Positions 54,401 to 63,648 of a DNA stretch of 64,000 nucleotides are shown here, one piece after another. The stretch lies in assembly GCA_030159075.1 (NCBI GenBank), contig BROG01000111.1, forward strand, positions 390,001 to 454,000, in the 5' to 3' direction. The stretch comes from Atrina japonica (taxonomy: Eukaryota > Mollusca > Bivalvia > Pterioida > Pinnidae). A model generated the notes under the pieces. That model was not told the DNA's origin. It searched no databases and was given only the letters and a program-made list of their open reading frames with translations. The position numbers and the translations under genes are program-made. Every line of letters begins with the position of its first letter. Within the stretch, counting starts at the first letter, position 1.

Positions 54401-57400
54401 AATTAAATTAATGATAATCTTTGACTCACAGAAAATTAGCTTAATTAGCAAGCAAACGTGTCATCTTTATATTATAGAATTGCACTGGCTAAAAGAGAAA
54501 GTCTGAAGCAGGCTTCCATCAATAAAAACCAAAGCAGTTTGTGGGGAATGTTTAGAACTGTCACCTCAGGTGGTTCCTCTGAGAGTATCCTTACAAAATA
54601 CATACTTTTATCTGTTGTTTGATGGTTAAATGTAGAATCAGAAATTTGCATTTACACTTTTTTATATCCCAACATCTCATATTCAGCCATTACCGTGGCA
54701 ACCATGTGTCATTGACAATGCCCTTGATATAAAGAATAGCAAAAATTTGATGTTGCTATTGAGCAAATTACTTGATATTTAATGAGTACAAATATATATA
54801 TCCCGGAGACACCATTTTTTGCACACTTAAAGGTTCTTGCACAATAAACATAAGGTTAACAAAACTAACCCAAACTTTACTTATTGGTCGTTAAATTTGG
54901 CTTCTTTAATAATCACCTGAAATAGCAAAAATAAAAAAAAGTGAAAAATATGGCAAACAGGTAACCAGAATGCATGATTGTTGATGTGCATGAAATTAGA
55001 TGGTCGGACGATATTTGTCGTACAAAAATGACTTAAAACTTAATTTTGGAGAAATGTCAATTATAATATTTCCTGCGTTGCAGTTTCAATCAATTATATT
55101 TGAATGTTTTCCTGAACCAGATACCAAAGATATTTCCCTCCTACAACAGGAGACAAGTGCTCTGGAAGAACTAAGTAGACAGCTATTTTTAGAATCAGTT
55201 GACCTACATAATACTCAGGTTTGTCATTTTGGTTGTTTTTTGGGGTTTTTTTCTCTTACAAACTCAACATTGATTTTAGTTATGAAGTCATCAGTGGGAA
55301 CCAAGTTTTGATGATGAAAGAGAAAAAAATCTGATTGTCTGTCTCCAATGTATGAGGAAGCTGATCACTAAAGCTTCTGGCTGTTAACCCATTCATCCCT
55401 ACATACACATTTTGACTGTGCTACATCAATGAAATATAGAAGAGTTCATTGTATATTAGGGATAGATGAGGCTCTAACTCACAATTATCACTGGTATTAT
55501 TTGTAGATTCATTACTATATGATTTGTAACATAGTTGCAGATCTACTGTAAACAGATGTATCAGAGTTTGATTATATTCTAAACTATCAGTTTTGTCTTA
55601 CATTTGGCAGAATCGGAGAATCAAATTCATTTTGAATAAAGCAGTATTCTAATGTACATTGTAACATGGTTCAATGTCGATGAGTTCAGCTGTATGTAAG
55701 TCAAGTGAATGATACATAGACATAACTACTCATATGTTTCTATCCATATCATCAGACTTCGGGAGATCGTTGTAGCGGAATGATTCATCGAGGGCCTACC
55801 TCAAGTTAAATGCTTTCACTACAACGATCAAGTGCAGTCTGATGATACGGATAGAAATATTTGTATGGTTTTGTATTTATTACATGCCCCTTATTCATTT
55901 AATTGTGTACACAATTGTAATATTCATTCCTCTTTTTAGCATTCATACCACAAAAAAATGTATACTAATGCCAAAACACGGTGTCATGAATTTGACATTG
56001 ACAATGAAGTCATCAAATATTTTAGATGAATAAAATTGACGTCATCAAAACTTTTTATTAATTTCATTCAGAAAAATTGTTACATTATGAACTATTGATC
56101 TCTGTACAATGTATTATAACTGTTTGATTACACATGTATGTGATAAAGGCTTTGGTGAGCCTCTATTTTGTAATCGTATTTGTATGAACTTGCAAGATTT
56201 CAAATCTCTCTTTTTTTTAATTTCTCTGCAGGAGAGAATAGCATATTCCAAGACATTCAAAGGAAAATATTTCAACTTTCTAGGCTACTTTTTCTCCATA
56301 TATTGTGTGTGGAAAATATTTATAGTAAGTATATCAATTATGTTTTCTTGGTGCTGAAATTAGAATCACAACAAATGAACATAGGCTGTCATAGTGTGAA
56401 ATTGCATGTACGTGTATTTAGACAACCATCGAATGGCGGAAGTTTTATGTTTCTTGTGACGAAGAGAGTATGATGGCCAGTTGTGCTGTCATACTTAAAT
56501 GCTGTTATTGGGCGTGTCATCGCTAACGACAACACTGCAACGTAAGATTACGTCATATAGTCAGCGTAATAATAATAATAAATATGGTAATTTAGGGTTA
56601 CCATGTGACTGTTTTACAAAAACTGACAGGGTATTGGCAATTCCCCTGTCAGAAATGAAGACAGATAATTCTGACAGAGGAATTGCAGATACCCTGTCAG
56701 TTTTTGTAAAACACTCACATGGTAACCCTATTCTAATGCCTGCACATTTTAAATTAACATTTTTAATGACAGAAATGACATGAAACTTTGACTTATGCTG
56801 GCTCCTACTTTTATCTATGACCAAATGACTTTGTTGAGTATACTGGTGCGCTTAAAATAGTTACTGATTTATCATATGGATTTGTTTATTTCGATACCGA
56901 TTTAGTGATACAATATAGCTTTTATGTTTTTTATTCTAAACAAGGAACTCTAGACAGTGACAAAATGCTTCCATATGCATTGTATTACAAAATACGTAAA
57001 CAGTAAAGTTCAGCAAGTGCATCGAAGTTGGTCAGCAGAACTTTGTGTGATGTCGTATATAAAAACTAGCGATGAATCGTGAATTCCCTGCGAGTTTTCA
57101 TTGTCATTGACTAATGAAGTAATGCGAAGCAAAGAGAGTGCATTAGAATTAATAATAATGATAATAACTATAATCATGGTTATAATGATAATACATGCAT
57201 GGATTTTATGTGCCAAAATGTTTTTCAGGCATTGAAGTGTTGTGATGCACCCTTCACTGGGATGTGCAGTATACATTGTATCTTCAAAACTCTGACAGCT
57301 ATCTTGGTACATAACATACAAAGCTACACATTTTTATGATTATGAATTATGTTCTATTTTCAGTCAACAGTAAATATAATCTTTGACAGAGTGGGAAAAG

Positions 57401-60400
57401 TTGACCCTGTCACGAGAGGAATTGAAATAGCAGTTAACTACTTAGGAATACAATTTGATGTAAGTGTACAAGATACTGATGTCTCACGCCTTCTCATTTA
57501 GGGCATAACAAATGTGAGATCACTTGTGTAAAAATGATGTAAAATTATGTAAAATCAAGTACGAGAGAACCATCAGTTAAAGACCGTGTTGTGATATCAA
57601 CAGTTAAAGGGACATTAGCTGTGGTTTTTTTTTCAATTTTGGTTTTCTTTTCCTTTTTACAAAGATTGATATTAAATAACAAAAAGAAATATACATAGGC
57701 ATGAAAATTCCAATATATTGTTTGAAAAATTCCTATAAATTGTTTGGAAATTGCATGAGAAATCCTGGTTTAGCATTTTTTTTTTTCACCTGCAATTATA
57801 AACTCAGCCTACTATTTGTATATGAATACCACACTGAACCCGACCTTATCATCACAAAATATATAAAAATAAAAGATTTCTTTATGCCCGTGTATATCTC
57901 TTATTTGTTATTGTACATCAAGTACAAGTAGTAAAAGTAGAAAAATCGAAATAATTTTTGTAAACACAGCTGATGCCCTTTTGAATAATGAGAATGCTGA
58001 TTGTGAGACAGTGAAGGAACACTGACAGTGTGAGAGAGTGCTGCCAGATCACAATTGTGAGAGGATGGTTTATAACCATCAGGCAGTGAGAAGGGAGATA
58101 AACAGTGGAAGAATGATGTATAATCATCTGACACTGTGAGATTGGAGATTACTGGTGTGAGAAAATGATGTACAATCATCAGCCAGTGAGAAGGGAGATC
58201 ACCATGAACATTGTTACAGAATGGCATATAATTATCTGACATAGTGAGATGGGAGATCACCATGATCAATGTTGTTAGAGGATGGCATATAATTATCTAA
58301 CACAGTGAGATGGGAGGTCACCAAGAACGACATTGTTGTTAGAGGATGGCACATTATTATCTAACACAGTGAGATGGGAGATCACCATTGTGACTTAGTT
58401 ATGTGTGATATATCTGCCTTTAATACTGTAAATGAATTTCACATCATTTTAAAGAGATAGAGGGAATACATGCAAATTTTAGTCAATTTTGATTTCAGCA
58501 AAGCATAACTATAATCAATGTATATTAGTGGTATAGCAATTGCAGTATATTTTGCTTTAAGAGGCATATTGAGTGCTTTCTTTGTCAGAAATAACATATA
58601 CCATATATACCATATACCATATACCATATATACCATATACCATATATACCATATACCATATATACCATATACCATATATACCATATACCATATATACCAT
58701 ATATACCATATACCATATACCATATATACCATATACCATATATACCATATACCATATTCGAGCCAGGAAGTGCTCATGTCCCTATAAATGGCCCTTACAC
58801 GATCAAATATCCTTTCGAGCTGGTTGAAAATGAGATGTGAACCAGAAAAACATAAATAACAGTTTATCTCTAGTCCCCCAGCAGTACAAAAATGTTGGAA
58901 GGTGTCCGTTCTTGGTATTAACTGCATCAACTTTACCACAGTGCCTTATAAAAATAATTGCTTTCTGTCAATTTTACTATCAAATCGTCCCAGTAAGGAC
59001 CCACCCATTTTTCCTATTTTTGTAGCACTCTTGGCGCTCATTGGGTCAAATACGGTACATGTATATATGATATAATTTCAGGTCAAGTTTTGGTCACAAC
59101 AGATATCCTTTTTACTTGTGGGCATTATAATAGTGACATCTATACGAGGTTTACTTATAACACTTACAAGGGTAAGTAATATTTACCTACTTACACATTT
59201 ATCTGTTCATCCATCAAAGTTTCTTATCAGTATCATATCTTATCTTTACTTACATGTATATGTATACAGTGAGACTGGCTTATTGATTTTACTGGGTTTT
59301 TTTATGCTGTTTATAATTTTTTTAATTTCCACTTCACCATTATAAACTGGCATCCATTAAATGACTGAAGAATTATTATGTATGTTGTAAAAAACAATAA
59401 TTTTTATAAATTTTTAAAAATTATACAAAGCATTATCTATGTTTACCTCTTCTTGTTGTTTGAGAGCTATATTTTGAATGTCCAGTGAAAGTCGTTACTT
59501 TAATTATGCACAAATGTTCCTTCCATTTCAGTTTTTCTATGCAATTGCAAGCAGTAAATCATCCAATGTTATTGTGCTTTGTTTAGCCCAGATTATGGTA
59601 AGTCTAATTTTTACATGAGGGGGCCTGTGGTCGAGTGACCAGAGCATCACACTTTGAACCAAGAAGTCTCTCACTTCTGGTCAGTGCAGGTTTAAATTGA
59701 ACCCTGCTGGAACTTAAACTGATTTTTGTGAGAAAGTTTGCCAGTTTTCTTGCGGAAAGACATTGATCTGTTCCCGGGTACATTGTAACTGGGTTCCCTC
59801 TTCCACCATTAAAAGTTGGCCGCCACCATTTTACTGAAAAATTGTTGAGTGTTGCATGAAACACTTTTCAAAATTTAAAATTCAAAGTTTTTACATGAAA
59901 AATAATTAAGATGTAACAAATGCAAATTCATTATCATTCACATGTTCTTAACGTGTCATCTTAGATAAATTCATGCAGGAGTTGTCTTTGATATTTACTC
60001 TGCAGTAACTGTGATAGAAATGTTTTCAGAATATATTCAGTAGAGTGAAAGTTGTAATAATGGCACTTGTTCAAAGTATTACATAATATTTAATTTATTC
60101 GTTTTTTTCTTGATCAGGAGACCTTATCATTGATATAATTTATTCTGAAATTTATTTGTAGAATGTAAGAGAGATGTGCTAGTTACCATCAGGGATATGG
60201 CTTAAAATTATTTAGAGAAAATTATATTGTTGTCTGTATATAGAAAAACATCCAAAATCTACTGAAGATTAATTGATTCTATATATGAGCAAATTTAATC
60301 CAATAAAAATGTCTCTAAGGAATGGATGCAAGAGGTCCGTGTTTGTCCAATATTCACCAGATTTGTATATGTATACTGGACATCCTGAAGATTAATGGAG

Positions 60401-61713
60401 GTCCATGTTTGTCCAATATCACCAGATTTGTATATTGTATCCTAGACATACTGAATATTTATACTTTGGTATCGGAGATTTTATATGAAGGTACATGGAC
60501 AAATTCTTTTAAGTGATCACTCAAGTTGCTATGGTGCTGCATTTTTTTTTTCTATAAGCTAGCAAATTGAAATTCATTTCACAAGAAAACAGTAATGATA
60601 CCACATGGTTTACACTACAATTTGATATTTGATTTTATTTACAGGGAATGTATTTTGTATCATCTGTTTTATTGATGAGAATGAACATGCCACAAGAATA
60701 CAGGTAAATATAATCTGATACATAAAACCTGGCGGGGTGGAGTCTTCCGAACCCTCTGTTATCCTTGAAGAGATTAGTTTTTTGGTAGTTTAGTCTAACA
60801 AAATCAGAATTACACTGACTAGAGTAATCGTTCCTTCTTCTCACTTCACATAGCTACAGATATTCAGCAGGAAATAAAACTCACTCTTATGGTGACAAGT
60901 AGGAACGATTACTCTAGTCAGTGTTATTTTAATGCTATGCTTAATCACCTAAAATTTAAACTCGTCCAGGTCAAGAAGGGTTCACAAGACTCCAACCCAC
61001 CAGGTTATATGGATTTTACTATACAAAAAAGAGAAACAGTAGTTTAAACATATCAACTTAAAAGTTAAAGTGCACTGCTCAGCTTCGAATAATTCTTAAC
61101 AATACGTGTTGCTGTACCTATTATGTATACATTTTCTAATCTTTACATTTTAAAAAAATCTATTATCTCATAAATAAAATTAAAAAAATTTTATCTATTA
61201 AACTAATTGATCTCAAGAGAATATTAATAAGTTCCTTTTCTAATGATAGTACAAGATTATATTAGAAATTGAAAATTTACAACATACTCCATTCAGATTT
61301 ACGTATATTGTTTTTAGTAAACTATTACATGTAATGATTGTTATTTTGTTGTGTATTCATTATATGTGAGGAAAGCAAATTTAATATAAAATGATTGTTG
61401 TAATATTGTGTAATAGTTTGTTTTAACATATTATATCTTGTTGTAATAGTAGTATTTTGTTATAATGTTGTATTATAACATTGTCTTATTTTTGTATTGT
61501 GTTATATTTTGTTGTAATACTGTGTTATATCTTGTTGTAATAGTATGATAATTCAATTCCAGGTCTATCATTACAGAAGTATTGGGAGATTTACAGTTTA
61601 ACTTCTATCATCGCTGGTTTGATGTCATCTTTCTAGTCAGTGCCCTATCTAGTATTGGATTTTTGTATATTGCACATAAACAGGCGCCAGAAAAGAACAT
61701 GAATGGCTATTAA
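42458..61713 (+). CDS. GPR89: Golgi pH regulator (GPHR/GPR89), complete 15-exon gene
   Basis: Whole-gene entry: 1386 coding bases, 461 residues including split codons, against 455 in human. GPHR is an anion-conducting membrane protein of the Golgi and ER needed for acidification, glycosylation and trafficking; plant homologues are GTG1 and GTG2. About five N-terminal membrane segments (residues ~5-25, 38-66, 78-100, 115-130, 153-175) precede a hydrophilic, partly helical loop (~182-278) and about four C-terminal segments (~292-310, 348-368, 382-402, 427-450). Hallmarks are [62 protein letters not shown] and [17 protein letters not shown]. All splice sites are GT-AG and all phases agree. No lesions are seen. 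Confidence 0.95.
42500..45823 (+). other. GPR89 intron 1
   Basis: 3.3 kb with no coding exon. It contains a short repeat cluster near 43560-43760 (GGCTGT and GGATTGGGCTGTC motifs) and an inverted-repeat element at 44887-45279. Confidence 0.7.
44887..45279. mobile_element. MITE-like inverted-repeat element (~393 bp)
   Basis: Ends CCCAGTGGCTGAAAATT on the left and AAAATTTTCAGCCCCTGG on the right, with inner partial complementarity (GAGGTCCGGGACC against AAAGTCCTGGACTC). Non-coding. Confidence 0.6.
45824..45883 (+). CDS. GPR89: GPR89 exon 2
   Basis: Acceptor TTTTATTTCAG, phase 0 in and out. Encodes [20 protein letters not shown], finishing the first membrane segment and its K-Q-L-F-[KR]-D-Y-E cytosolic motif. 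Confidence 0.95.
46118..46221 (+). CDS. GPR89: GPR89 exon 3
   Basis: Acceptor TTTCACTTTCAG. Encodes residues 35-68 including [21 protein letters not shown], the second membrane segment. Ends in phase 2 at GTACAC. Confidence 0.95.
47230..47414. mobile_element. Inverted-repeat element of the ACAGTGAAACCTG type
   Basis: Left end ATACAGTGAAACCTG and right end CAGGTTTTACTGTAT are inverted repeats. The interior has degenerate tandem motifs such as GGTGACCCTTATACACAGG and TTATATAGAGGTGG. Related copies are at 50677-50860 and 51868-52032. Confidence 0.7.
48351..49130 (+). repeat. 39-bp minisatellite, about 20 copies
   Basis: The unit begins ACAGTACATTTAATGCCATT and continues with RTAAGGCAATCTGACCTCSAC. 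Two sites vary between copies: CTCCAC against CTCGAC, and CCATTATAAGG against CCATTGTAAGG. Three adjacent copies (from about 48871) carry TGTC instead of TGCC, the first with one extra base. Because 39 is a multiple of 3, the array is open in several frames on both strands, producing frames up to 281 codons. These are not genes. Confidence 0.95.
49416..49522 (+). CDS. GPR89: GPR89 exon 4
   Basis: Acceptor ATCTTTTGTAG. Encodes S-S-R-Y-F-H-W-K and the third membrane segment, ending N-L-R-I. Enters in phase 2, ends in phase 1 at GTATGT. Confidence 0.95.
50478..50588 (+). CDS. GPR89: GPR89 exon 5
   Basis: Acceptor TTATTTTCAG. Encodes S-Q-K-R, the fourth membrane segment and [15 protein letters not shown]. 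The G-D-P-F-P-I motif is strongly conserved in GPHR. Ends in phase 1 at GTAAGA. Confidence 0.95.
50677..50860 (+). mobile_element. Inverted-repeat element, ACAGTGAAACCTG type
   Basis: Starts CAGTAAAACCTGCTTTAGC and ends ACAAGTTTCACTCT. The interior repeats TATAAAGACCA. It is the reverse-orientation relative of 51868-52032. Confidence 0.65.
50965..51147 (+). repeat. 61-bp tandem repeat, three copies
   Basis: The unit begins GCAGGTGAACTGTACTGATT and ends GTGCTTCA-ATTTTTAG. Copies start at 50965, 51026 and 51087 and differ at only a few sites. Confidence 0.9.
51160..51478 (+). mobile_element. tRNA-derived SINE (family I) with 16-bp target-site duplication
   Basis: The flanks ACTCAGGTACATATGA (51160-51175) and ACTCAGGTACACATGA (51463-51478) are target-site duplicates with one mismatch. 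The head has CGCAGTAGAGTGCTCGA and a B-box-like GGTTTGAGTCTC. The body has AAAACCGAGGTCCCGTGTCA and GACGTCTCCATATGAGTC. The 3' end is TTGAGAGGGACGTTAAAAAA followed by CAA-rich sequence. Confidence 0.85.
51868..52032 (-). mobile_element. Inverted-repeat element, ACAGTGAAACCTG type
   Basis: Contains GGTGGTCTTTATA repeats and ends AAAGCAGGTTTTACTGTAC. Its reverse complement aligns with 50677-50860. Confidence 0.65.
52891..53011 (+). CDS. GPR89: GPR89 exon 6
   Basis: Acceptor ATCTTTTCAG. Encodes [17 protein letters not shown] and the fifth membrane segment with [11 protein letters not shown]. Ends in phase 2 at GTATTT. Confidence 0.95.
53018..53400 (+). mobile_element. Degraded retroelement or interspersed repeat fragment next to exon 6
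   Basis: Begins six bases after the exon 6 donor with CAAGGTCACCTTAGCTTTGC, TGGTAACCTATTGCCATACA and GCGTTAAC. It continues with GACAGGTGTGGCATGCC and CAGGAGACGCTGACTCC. These strings are typical of common repeats in mollusc genomes as I know them. No intact frame. Confidence 0.5.
53903..53983 (+). CDS. GPR89: GPR89 exon 7
   Basis: Acceptor ATTTTCCTAG. Encodes [21 protein letters not shown], the start of the charged loop, and lysine-rich K-K-K. Ends in phase 2 at GTATAA. Confidence 0.95.
54478..54584 (+). CDS. GPR89: GPR89 exon 8
   Basis: Acceptor ATATTATAG has a weak pyrimidine tract. Encodes the variable part of the loop with [15 protein letters not shown]. Ends in phase 1 at GTATCC. Confidence 0.92.
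55121..55218 (+). CDS. GPR89: GPR89 exon 9
   Basis: Acceptor CTGAACCAG. Encodes [10 protein letters not shown] and [16 protein letters not shown]. The pyrimidine tract is poor, but the phase and the conserved protein fix the site. Ends in phase 0 at GTTTGT, an uncommon donor. Confidence 0.92.
55219..56231 (+). other. GPR89 intron 9
   Basis: 1.0 kb with no exon. It contains an inverted-repeat element at 55737-55858 and otherwise unique-looking AT-rich DNA. Confidence 0.7.
55737..55858. mobile_element. ~120-bp MITE-like palindromic element
   Basis: The left arm TTTCTATCCATATCATCAGA, followed by GATCGTTGTAG, is the inverted copy of the right arm CTACAACGATC, then TCTGATGATACGGATAGAAA. The loop is about 43 bp. 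Confidence 0.75.
56232..56324 (+). CDS. GPR89: GPR89 exon 10
   Basis: Acceptor TTTCTCTGCAG. Encodes [20 protein letters not shown] and I-Y-C-V-W-K-I-F-I, the sixth membrane segment. Phase 0 in and out. Confidence 0.95.
56595..56729. mobile_element. Near-perfect 61-bp-arm hairpin (foldback element)
   Basis: The left arm (56595-56654) and right arm (56669-56729) are inverted copies with about four mismatches, separated by 14 bases. The outer ends are AGGGTTACCATGTGA and TCACATGGTAACCCT. As RNA within GPR89 intron 10 it would form a long stable stem. Confidence 0.9.
57364..57459 (+). CDS. GPR89: GPR89 exon 11
   Basis: Acceptor TTCTATTTTCAG. Encodes [22 protein letters not shown] and V-N-Y-L-G-I-Q-F-D. 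Phase 0 in and out, donor GTAAGT. Confidence 0.95.
57605..57982 (-). mobile_element. ~375-bp MITE, family M1 copy 3
   Basis: Ends AAAGGGACATTAGCTGTGG on one side and CACAGCTGATGCCCTTTT on the other, inverted termini. Its reverse complement shares TACTTTTACTACTTGTACTT and GTGGTATTCATATACAAA with copies at 18555 and 25487. TTAA flanks the left end. Located in GPR89 intron 11. Confidence 0.8.
58020..58390 (+). repeat. Imperfect ~60-bp tandem repeat, about six copies
   Basis: Recurring blocks are CAGTGAGATGGGAGATCACC, then AACATTGTT, then AGAGGATGGCATATAATTAT and CTGACA. Unit length varies between copies. It directly follows MITE M1 copy 3 in GPR89 intron 11. Confidence 0.8.
58598..58757 (+). 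repeat. (TATACCATA)n minisatellite
   Basis: A mixture of 9-bp and 11-bp units (CATATACCA and CATATATACCA) over about 160 bp in intron 11. It yields spurious Y/I/H/P frames. Confidence 0.95.
59082..59171 (+). CDS. GPR89: GPR89 exon 12
   Basis: Acceptor TATAATTTCAG. Encodes [10 protein letters not shown], the seventh membrane segment and [11 protein letters not shown]. Phase 0, donor GTAAGT after AGG. Confidence 0.95.
59532..59597 (+). CDS. GPR89: GPR89 exon 13
   Basis: Acceptor CCATTTCAG. Encodes [16 protein letters not shown] and C-L-A-Q-I-M. Phase 0, donor GTAAGT. Confidence 0.95.
59618..59870 (+). mobile_element. tRNA-derived SINE (family II)
   Basis: Head GGGGGCCTGTGGTCGAGTG, then CCAGAGCATCACACTTTG; degenerate B-box region; body GTTTGCCAGTTTTCTTGCGG; tail CCACCATTAAAAGTTGGCCG, then ACTGAAAAATTGTTGAGTGT. 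It starts 20 bases after exon 13. The tail resembles a widespread mollusc SINE tail known to me. Confidence 0.75.
60330..60483 (+). mobile_element. Retroelement tail fragment, two partial tandem copies
   Basis: AGAGGTCCGTGTTTGTCC with CAGATTTGTATATG, then GAGGTCCATGTTTGTCC with CAGATTTGTATATTG, then CTTTGGTATCGGAGATTTT. It matches the end of the element tail near 37329-37415. Confidence 0.65.
60645..60703 (+). CDS. GPR89: GPR89 exon 14
   Basis: Acceptor TTTTATTTACAG. Encodes [19 protein letters not shown], the eighth membrane segment together with exon 13. Ends in phase 2 at GTAAAT. Confidence 0.95.
60726..61006. mobile_element. ~280-bp palindromic MITE-like element
   Basis: The left end AACCTGGCGGGGTGGAGTCT and right end AGACTCCAACCCACCAGGTT are inverted. 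The inner parts also pair: ACACTGACTAGAGTAATCG with CGATTACTCTAGTCAGTGT. The whole element is close to one long palindrome. Located 22 bp after exon 14 in intron 14. Confidence 0.85.
61563..61713 (+). CDS. GPR89: GPR89 exon 15 (stop codon)
   Basis: Acceptor CAATTCCAG. Encodes [20 protein letters not shown], the ninth membrane segment, then [13 protein letters not shown] and TAA. The A-H-K-Q-A-P-E-K end is typical of animal GPHR. Confidence 0.95.
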
Positions 61714-62242
61714 ACAATGGGCGTAATGCAATAACAGAGTTTTATCACATGCAATGATGTATAGTATAAAGATGTATGAGAAATAGTGTCAATCATGTGT
61801 AGATGGTTACATAACAAGGCTGTAGTTATATAGTGCTTAAAATTAATTTGGATAATAGGATTACGGAGTCAGTTCAAATTTTAATTTTCTGTATCAGAAA
61901 TGGGTGATTTTGATGCTTTACATAGTAACATTGGTTCAGGTGACTAAAGGCTGACATTCATTTTTCTGGTGTGTGTATTACACTTAATCGTAATTGGTGT
62001 TTTCTGTAGGTGACTTGGAACATTGATATGACGGTCATGGTAAGGTTATATTTTTTCTTTCAAATATTTAGGTCAGATTCAGTTTTTTAAGATGGATGAA
62101 TGTATACCTGTTTTAAGATGGATGAATGTATACCTGATATAATTTACATTGTTTTGTTTCGTTTGTTTTATTGGTGTTTCATGTTTAACTAAACAATTTT
62201 TCAGTTATATAATGAGCTCAGTTACAGTAAGAGACTACTAAA

Positions 62243-62384
62243 TCTTCCCACAAGTAAACTGGCATTTTTTTTCACCAAATTAGCTCAGGTTCCAGCGGAA
62301 CTTGAACTTGTACTGACAAGAGATAAGAGACTTCATGATTATAAAGCAAGATGCTCTAACCACTGGGCCACAGAGTCCCCTTTT
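62243..62384 (-). mobile_element. tRNA-derived SINE (family II), reverse orientation
   Basis: On the minus strand the head reads GGGGACTCTGTGGCCCAGTG, then GTTAGAGCATC. The B box is CAAGTTCAAGTTCCG, and the body TGCCAGTTTACTTGTGGG matches the copy at 59618. Confidence 0.75.
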
Positions 62385-62596
62385 ATATTGGTTGTTTGTG
62401 GTTTTAGAGATTCATTTTCACAAATATGTTACCTGTCACTGTCAGCAAAGGAACTGAAGCACATAGCGCCCTCTATAGTAATAATTTATCTGTTATAACA
62501 GATACGTAATACAGCACAATTAATAGGTATTCCATTTGAAATATGGCGTGATTATGCATGAGAGGTGTTCCAGTTGTTCGAAATCTAACTATAATG

Positions 62597-62602
62597 AATA
62601 AA
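62597..62602 (+). terminator. GPR89: Candidate polyadenylation signal for GPR89
   Basis: AATAAA in the run GAATAAAAAAAATAAAATG, 884 bp after the stop codon. Earlier cleavage at a variant signal is possible. Confidence 0.4.
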
Positions 62603-63591
62603 AAAAATAAAATGTAGGCTTAGACCCATTGGAAGTTAGGTAGATCTGCATATTTTCTTCACTCTATCTGGAATCTGAGGTGAGGAAAATATTTTTATGA
62701 CACCAGGTCAGTCTTAGTGTAGCTAATTTATTCATTGACACTCACTATATTCAATGCTGATGAAAGAAGAAAGTAACAAATCCAGTTGCATGTTGCCTGC
62801 ACATGCATTGACAAATTCAGTGCCAGAGTCATTATTATGTGTTCAAATTTTGATGATGCAAAACAATTATTTATGGAGAGTCTCCACAATGAATAACTCG
62901 TAATAAAAATAAGATATATTTATGTATATGTATTTTATTTATCAGTTTTAAATCATACACTTCAGCAAAATGGGAAAACATGTTCTGCCTAAACAGGGAA
63001 TTCAGCCATGCACCCTCTCTAACTTTTGTCAACGATGAGCTGAAATCTGAATGTTCTACATTATTTAAAAAAAAAAACACATTTATTAAGTCCAAAAAGA
63101 AAATGCATTCATCATGTAATATTTTAATCAACTATGGGTCTGCAGTCAGATTGAATTTGATGTCGCCCTTGTTCAGATTCTGTTCAGATGCTTTAACAAC
63201 TGCCTTCTAGAAAACAAAACTCGGTATTTGAAATACTGAAACGTTGCAATTTGAATGCCCTTATGTTTTTAATAACTGTATAAAATTTGTGATCTGTTGA
63301 CATGCGATTATTCAAAGTTTTGTGACAACAACCTATCACTGTGTAGTTTGCCTTTATATATGAACTGATCGTACATTGAACAGTGCATATTGCATCATTA
63401 AAATTTGAGTAAAAAGCAGCACCTCAATTCATATATCATGTTTTCACAAGATTTATACCTAAAAAGGATGAATATGCGAGTGTGTGTGTGGCTAAGACAC
63501 TTCTGATTGATGCAAAAGAAAAAGTTAATTTCTCTGAGAAACCAGAAAATATCGGGTAATAAAAAACGAATTGGCGAAAATTTTTATAAGT

Positions 63592-63593
<2 letters not shown>

Positions 63594-63645
<52 letters not shown>
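63594..63645 (+). repeat. (TA)n microsatellite
   Basis: TA array of about 52 bp near the right edge of the window. Confidence 0.95.

Positions 63646-63648
<3 letters not shown>

Noticed and set aside
58439..58939. Y/M/V/W-periodic frames on the minus strand and Y/I/H/P-periodic frames on the plus strand
   Set aside because: Frames across the TATACCATA minisatellite; no start context or conservation expected, and inside a GPR89 intron.
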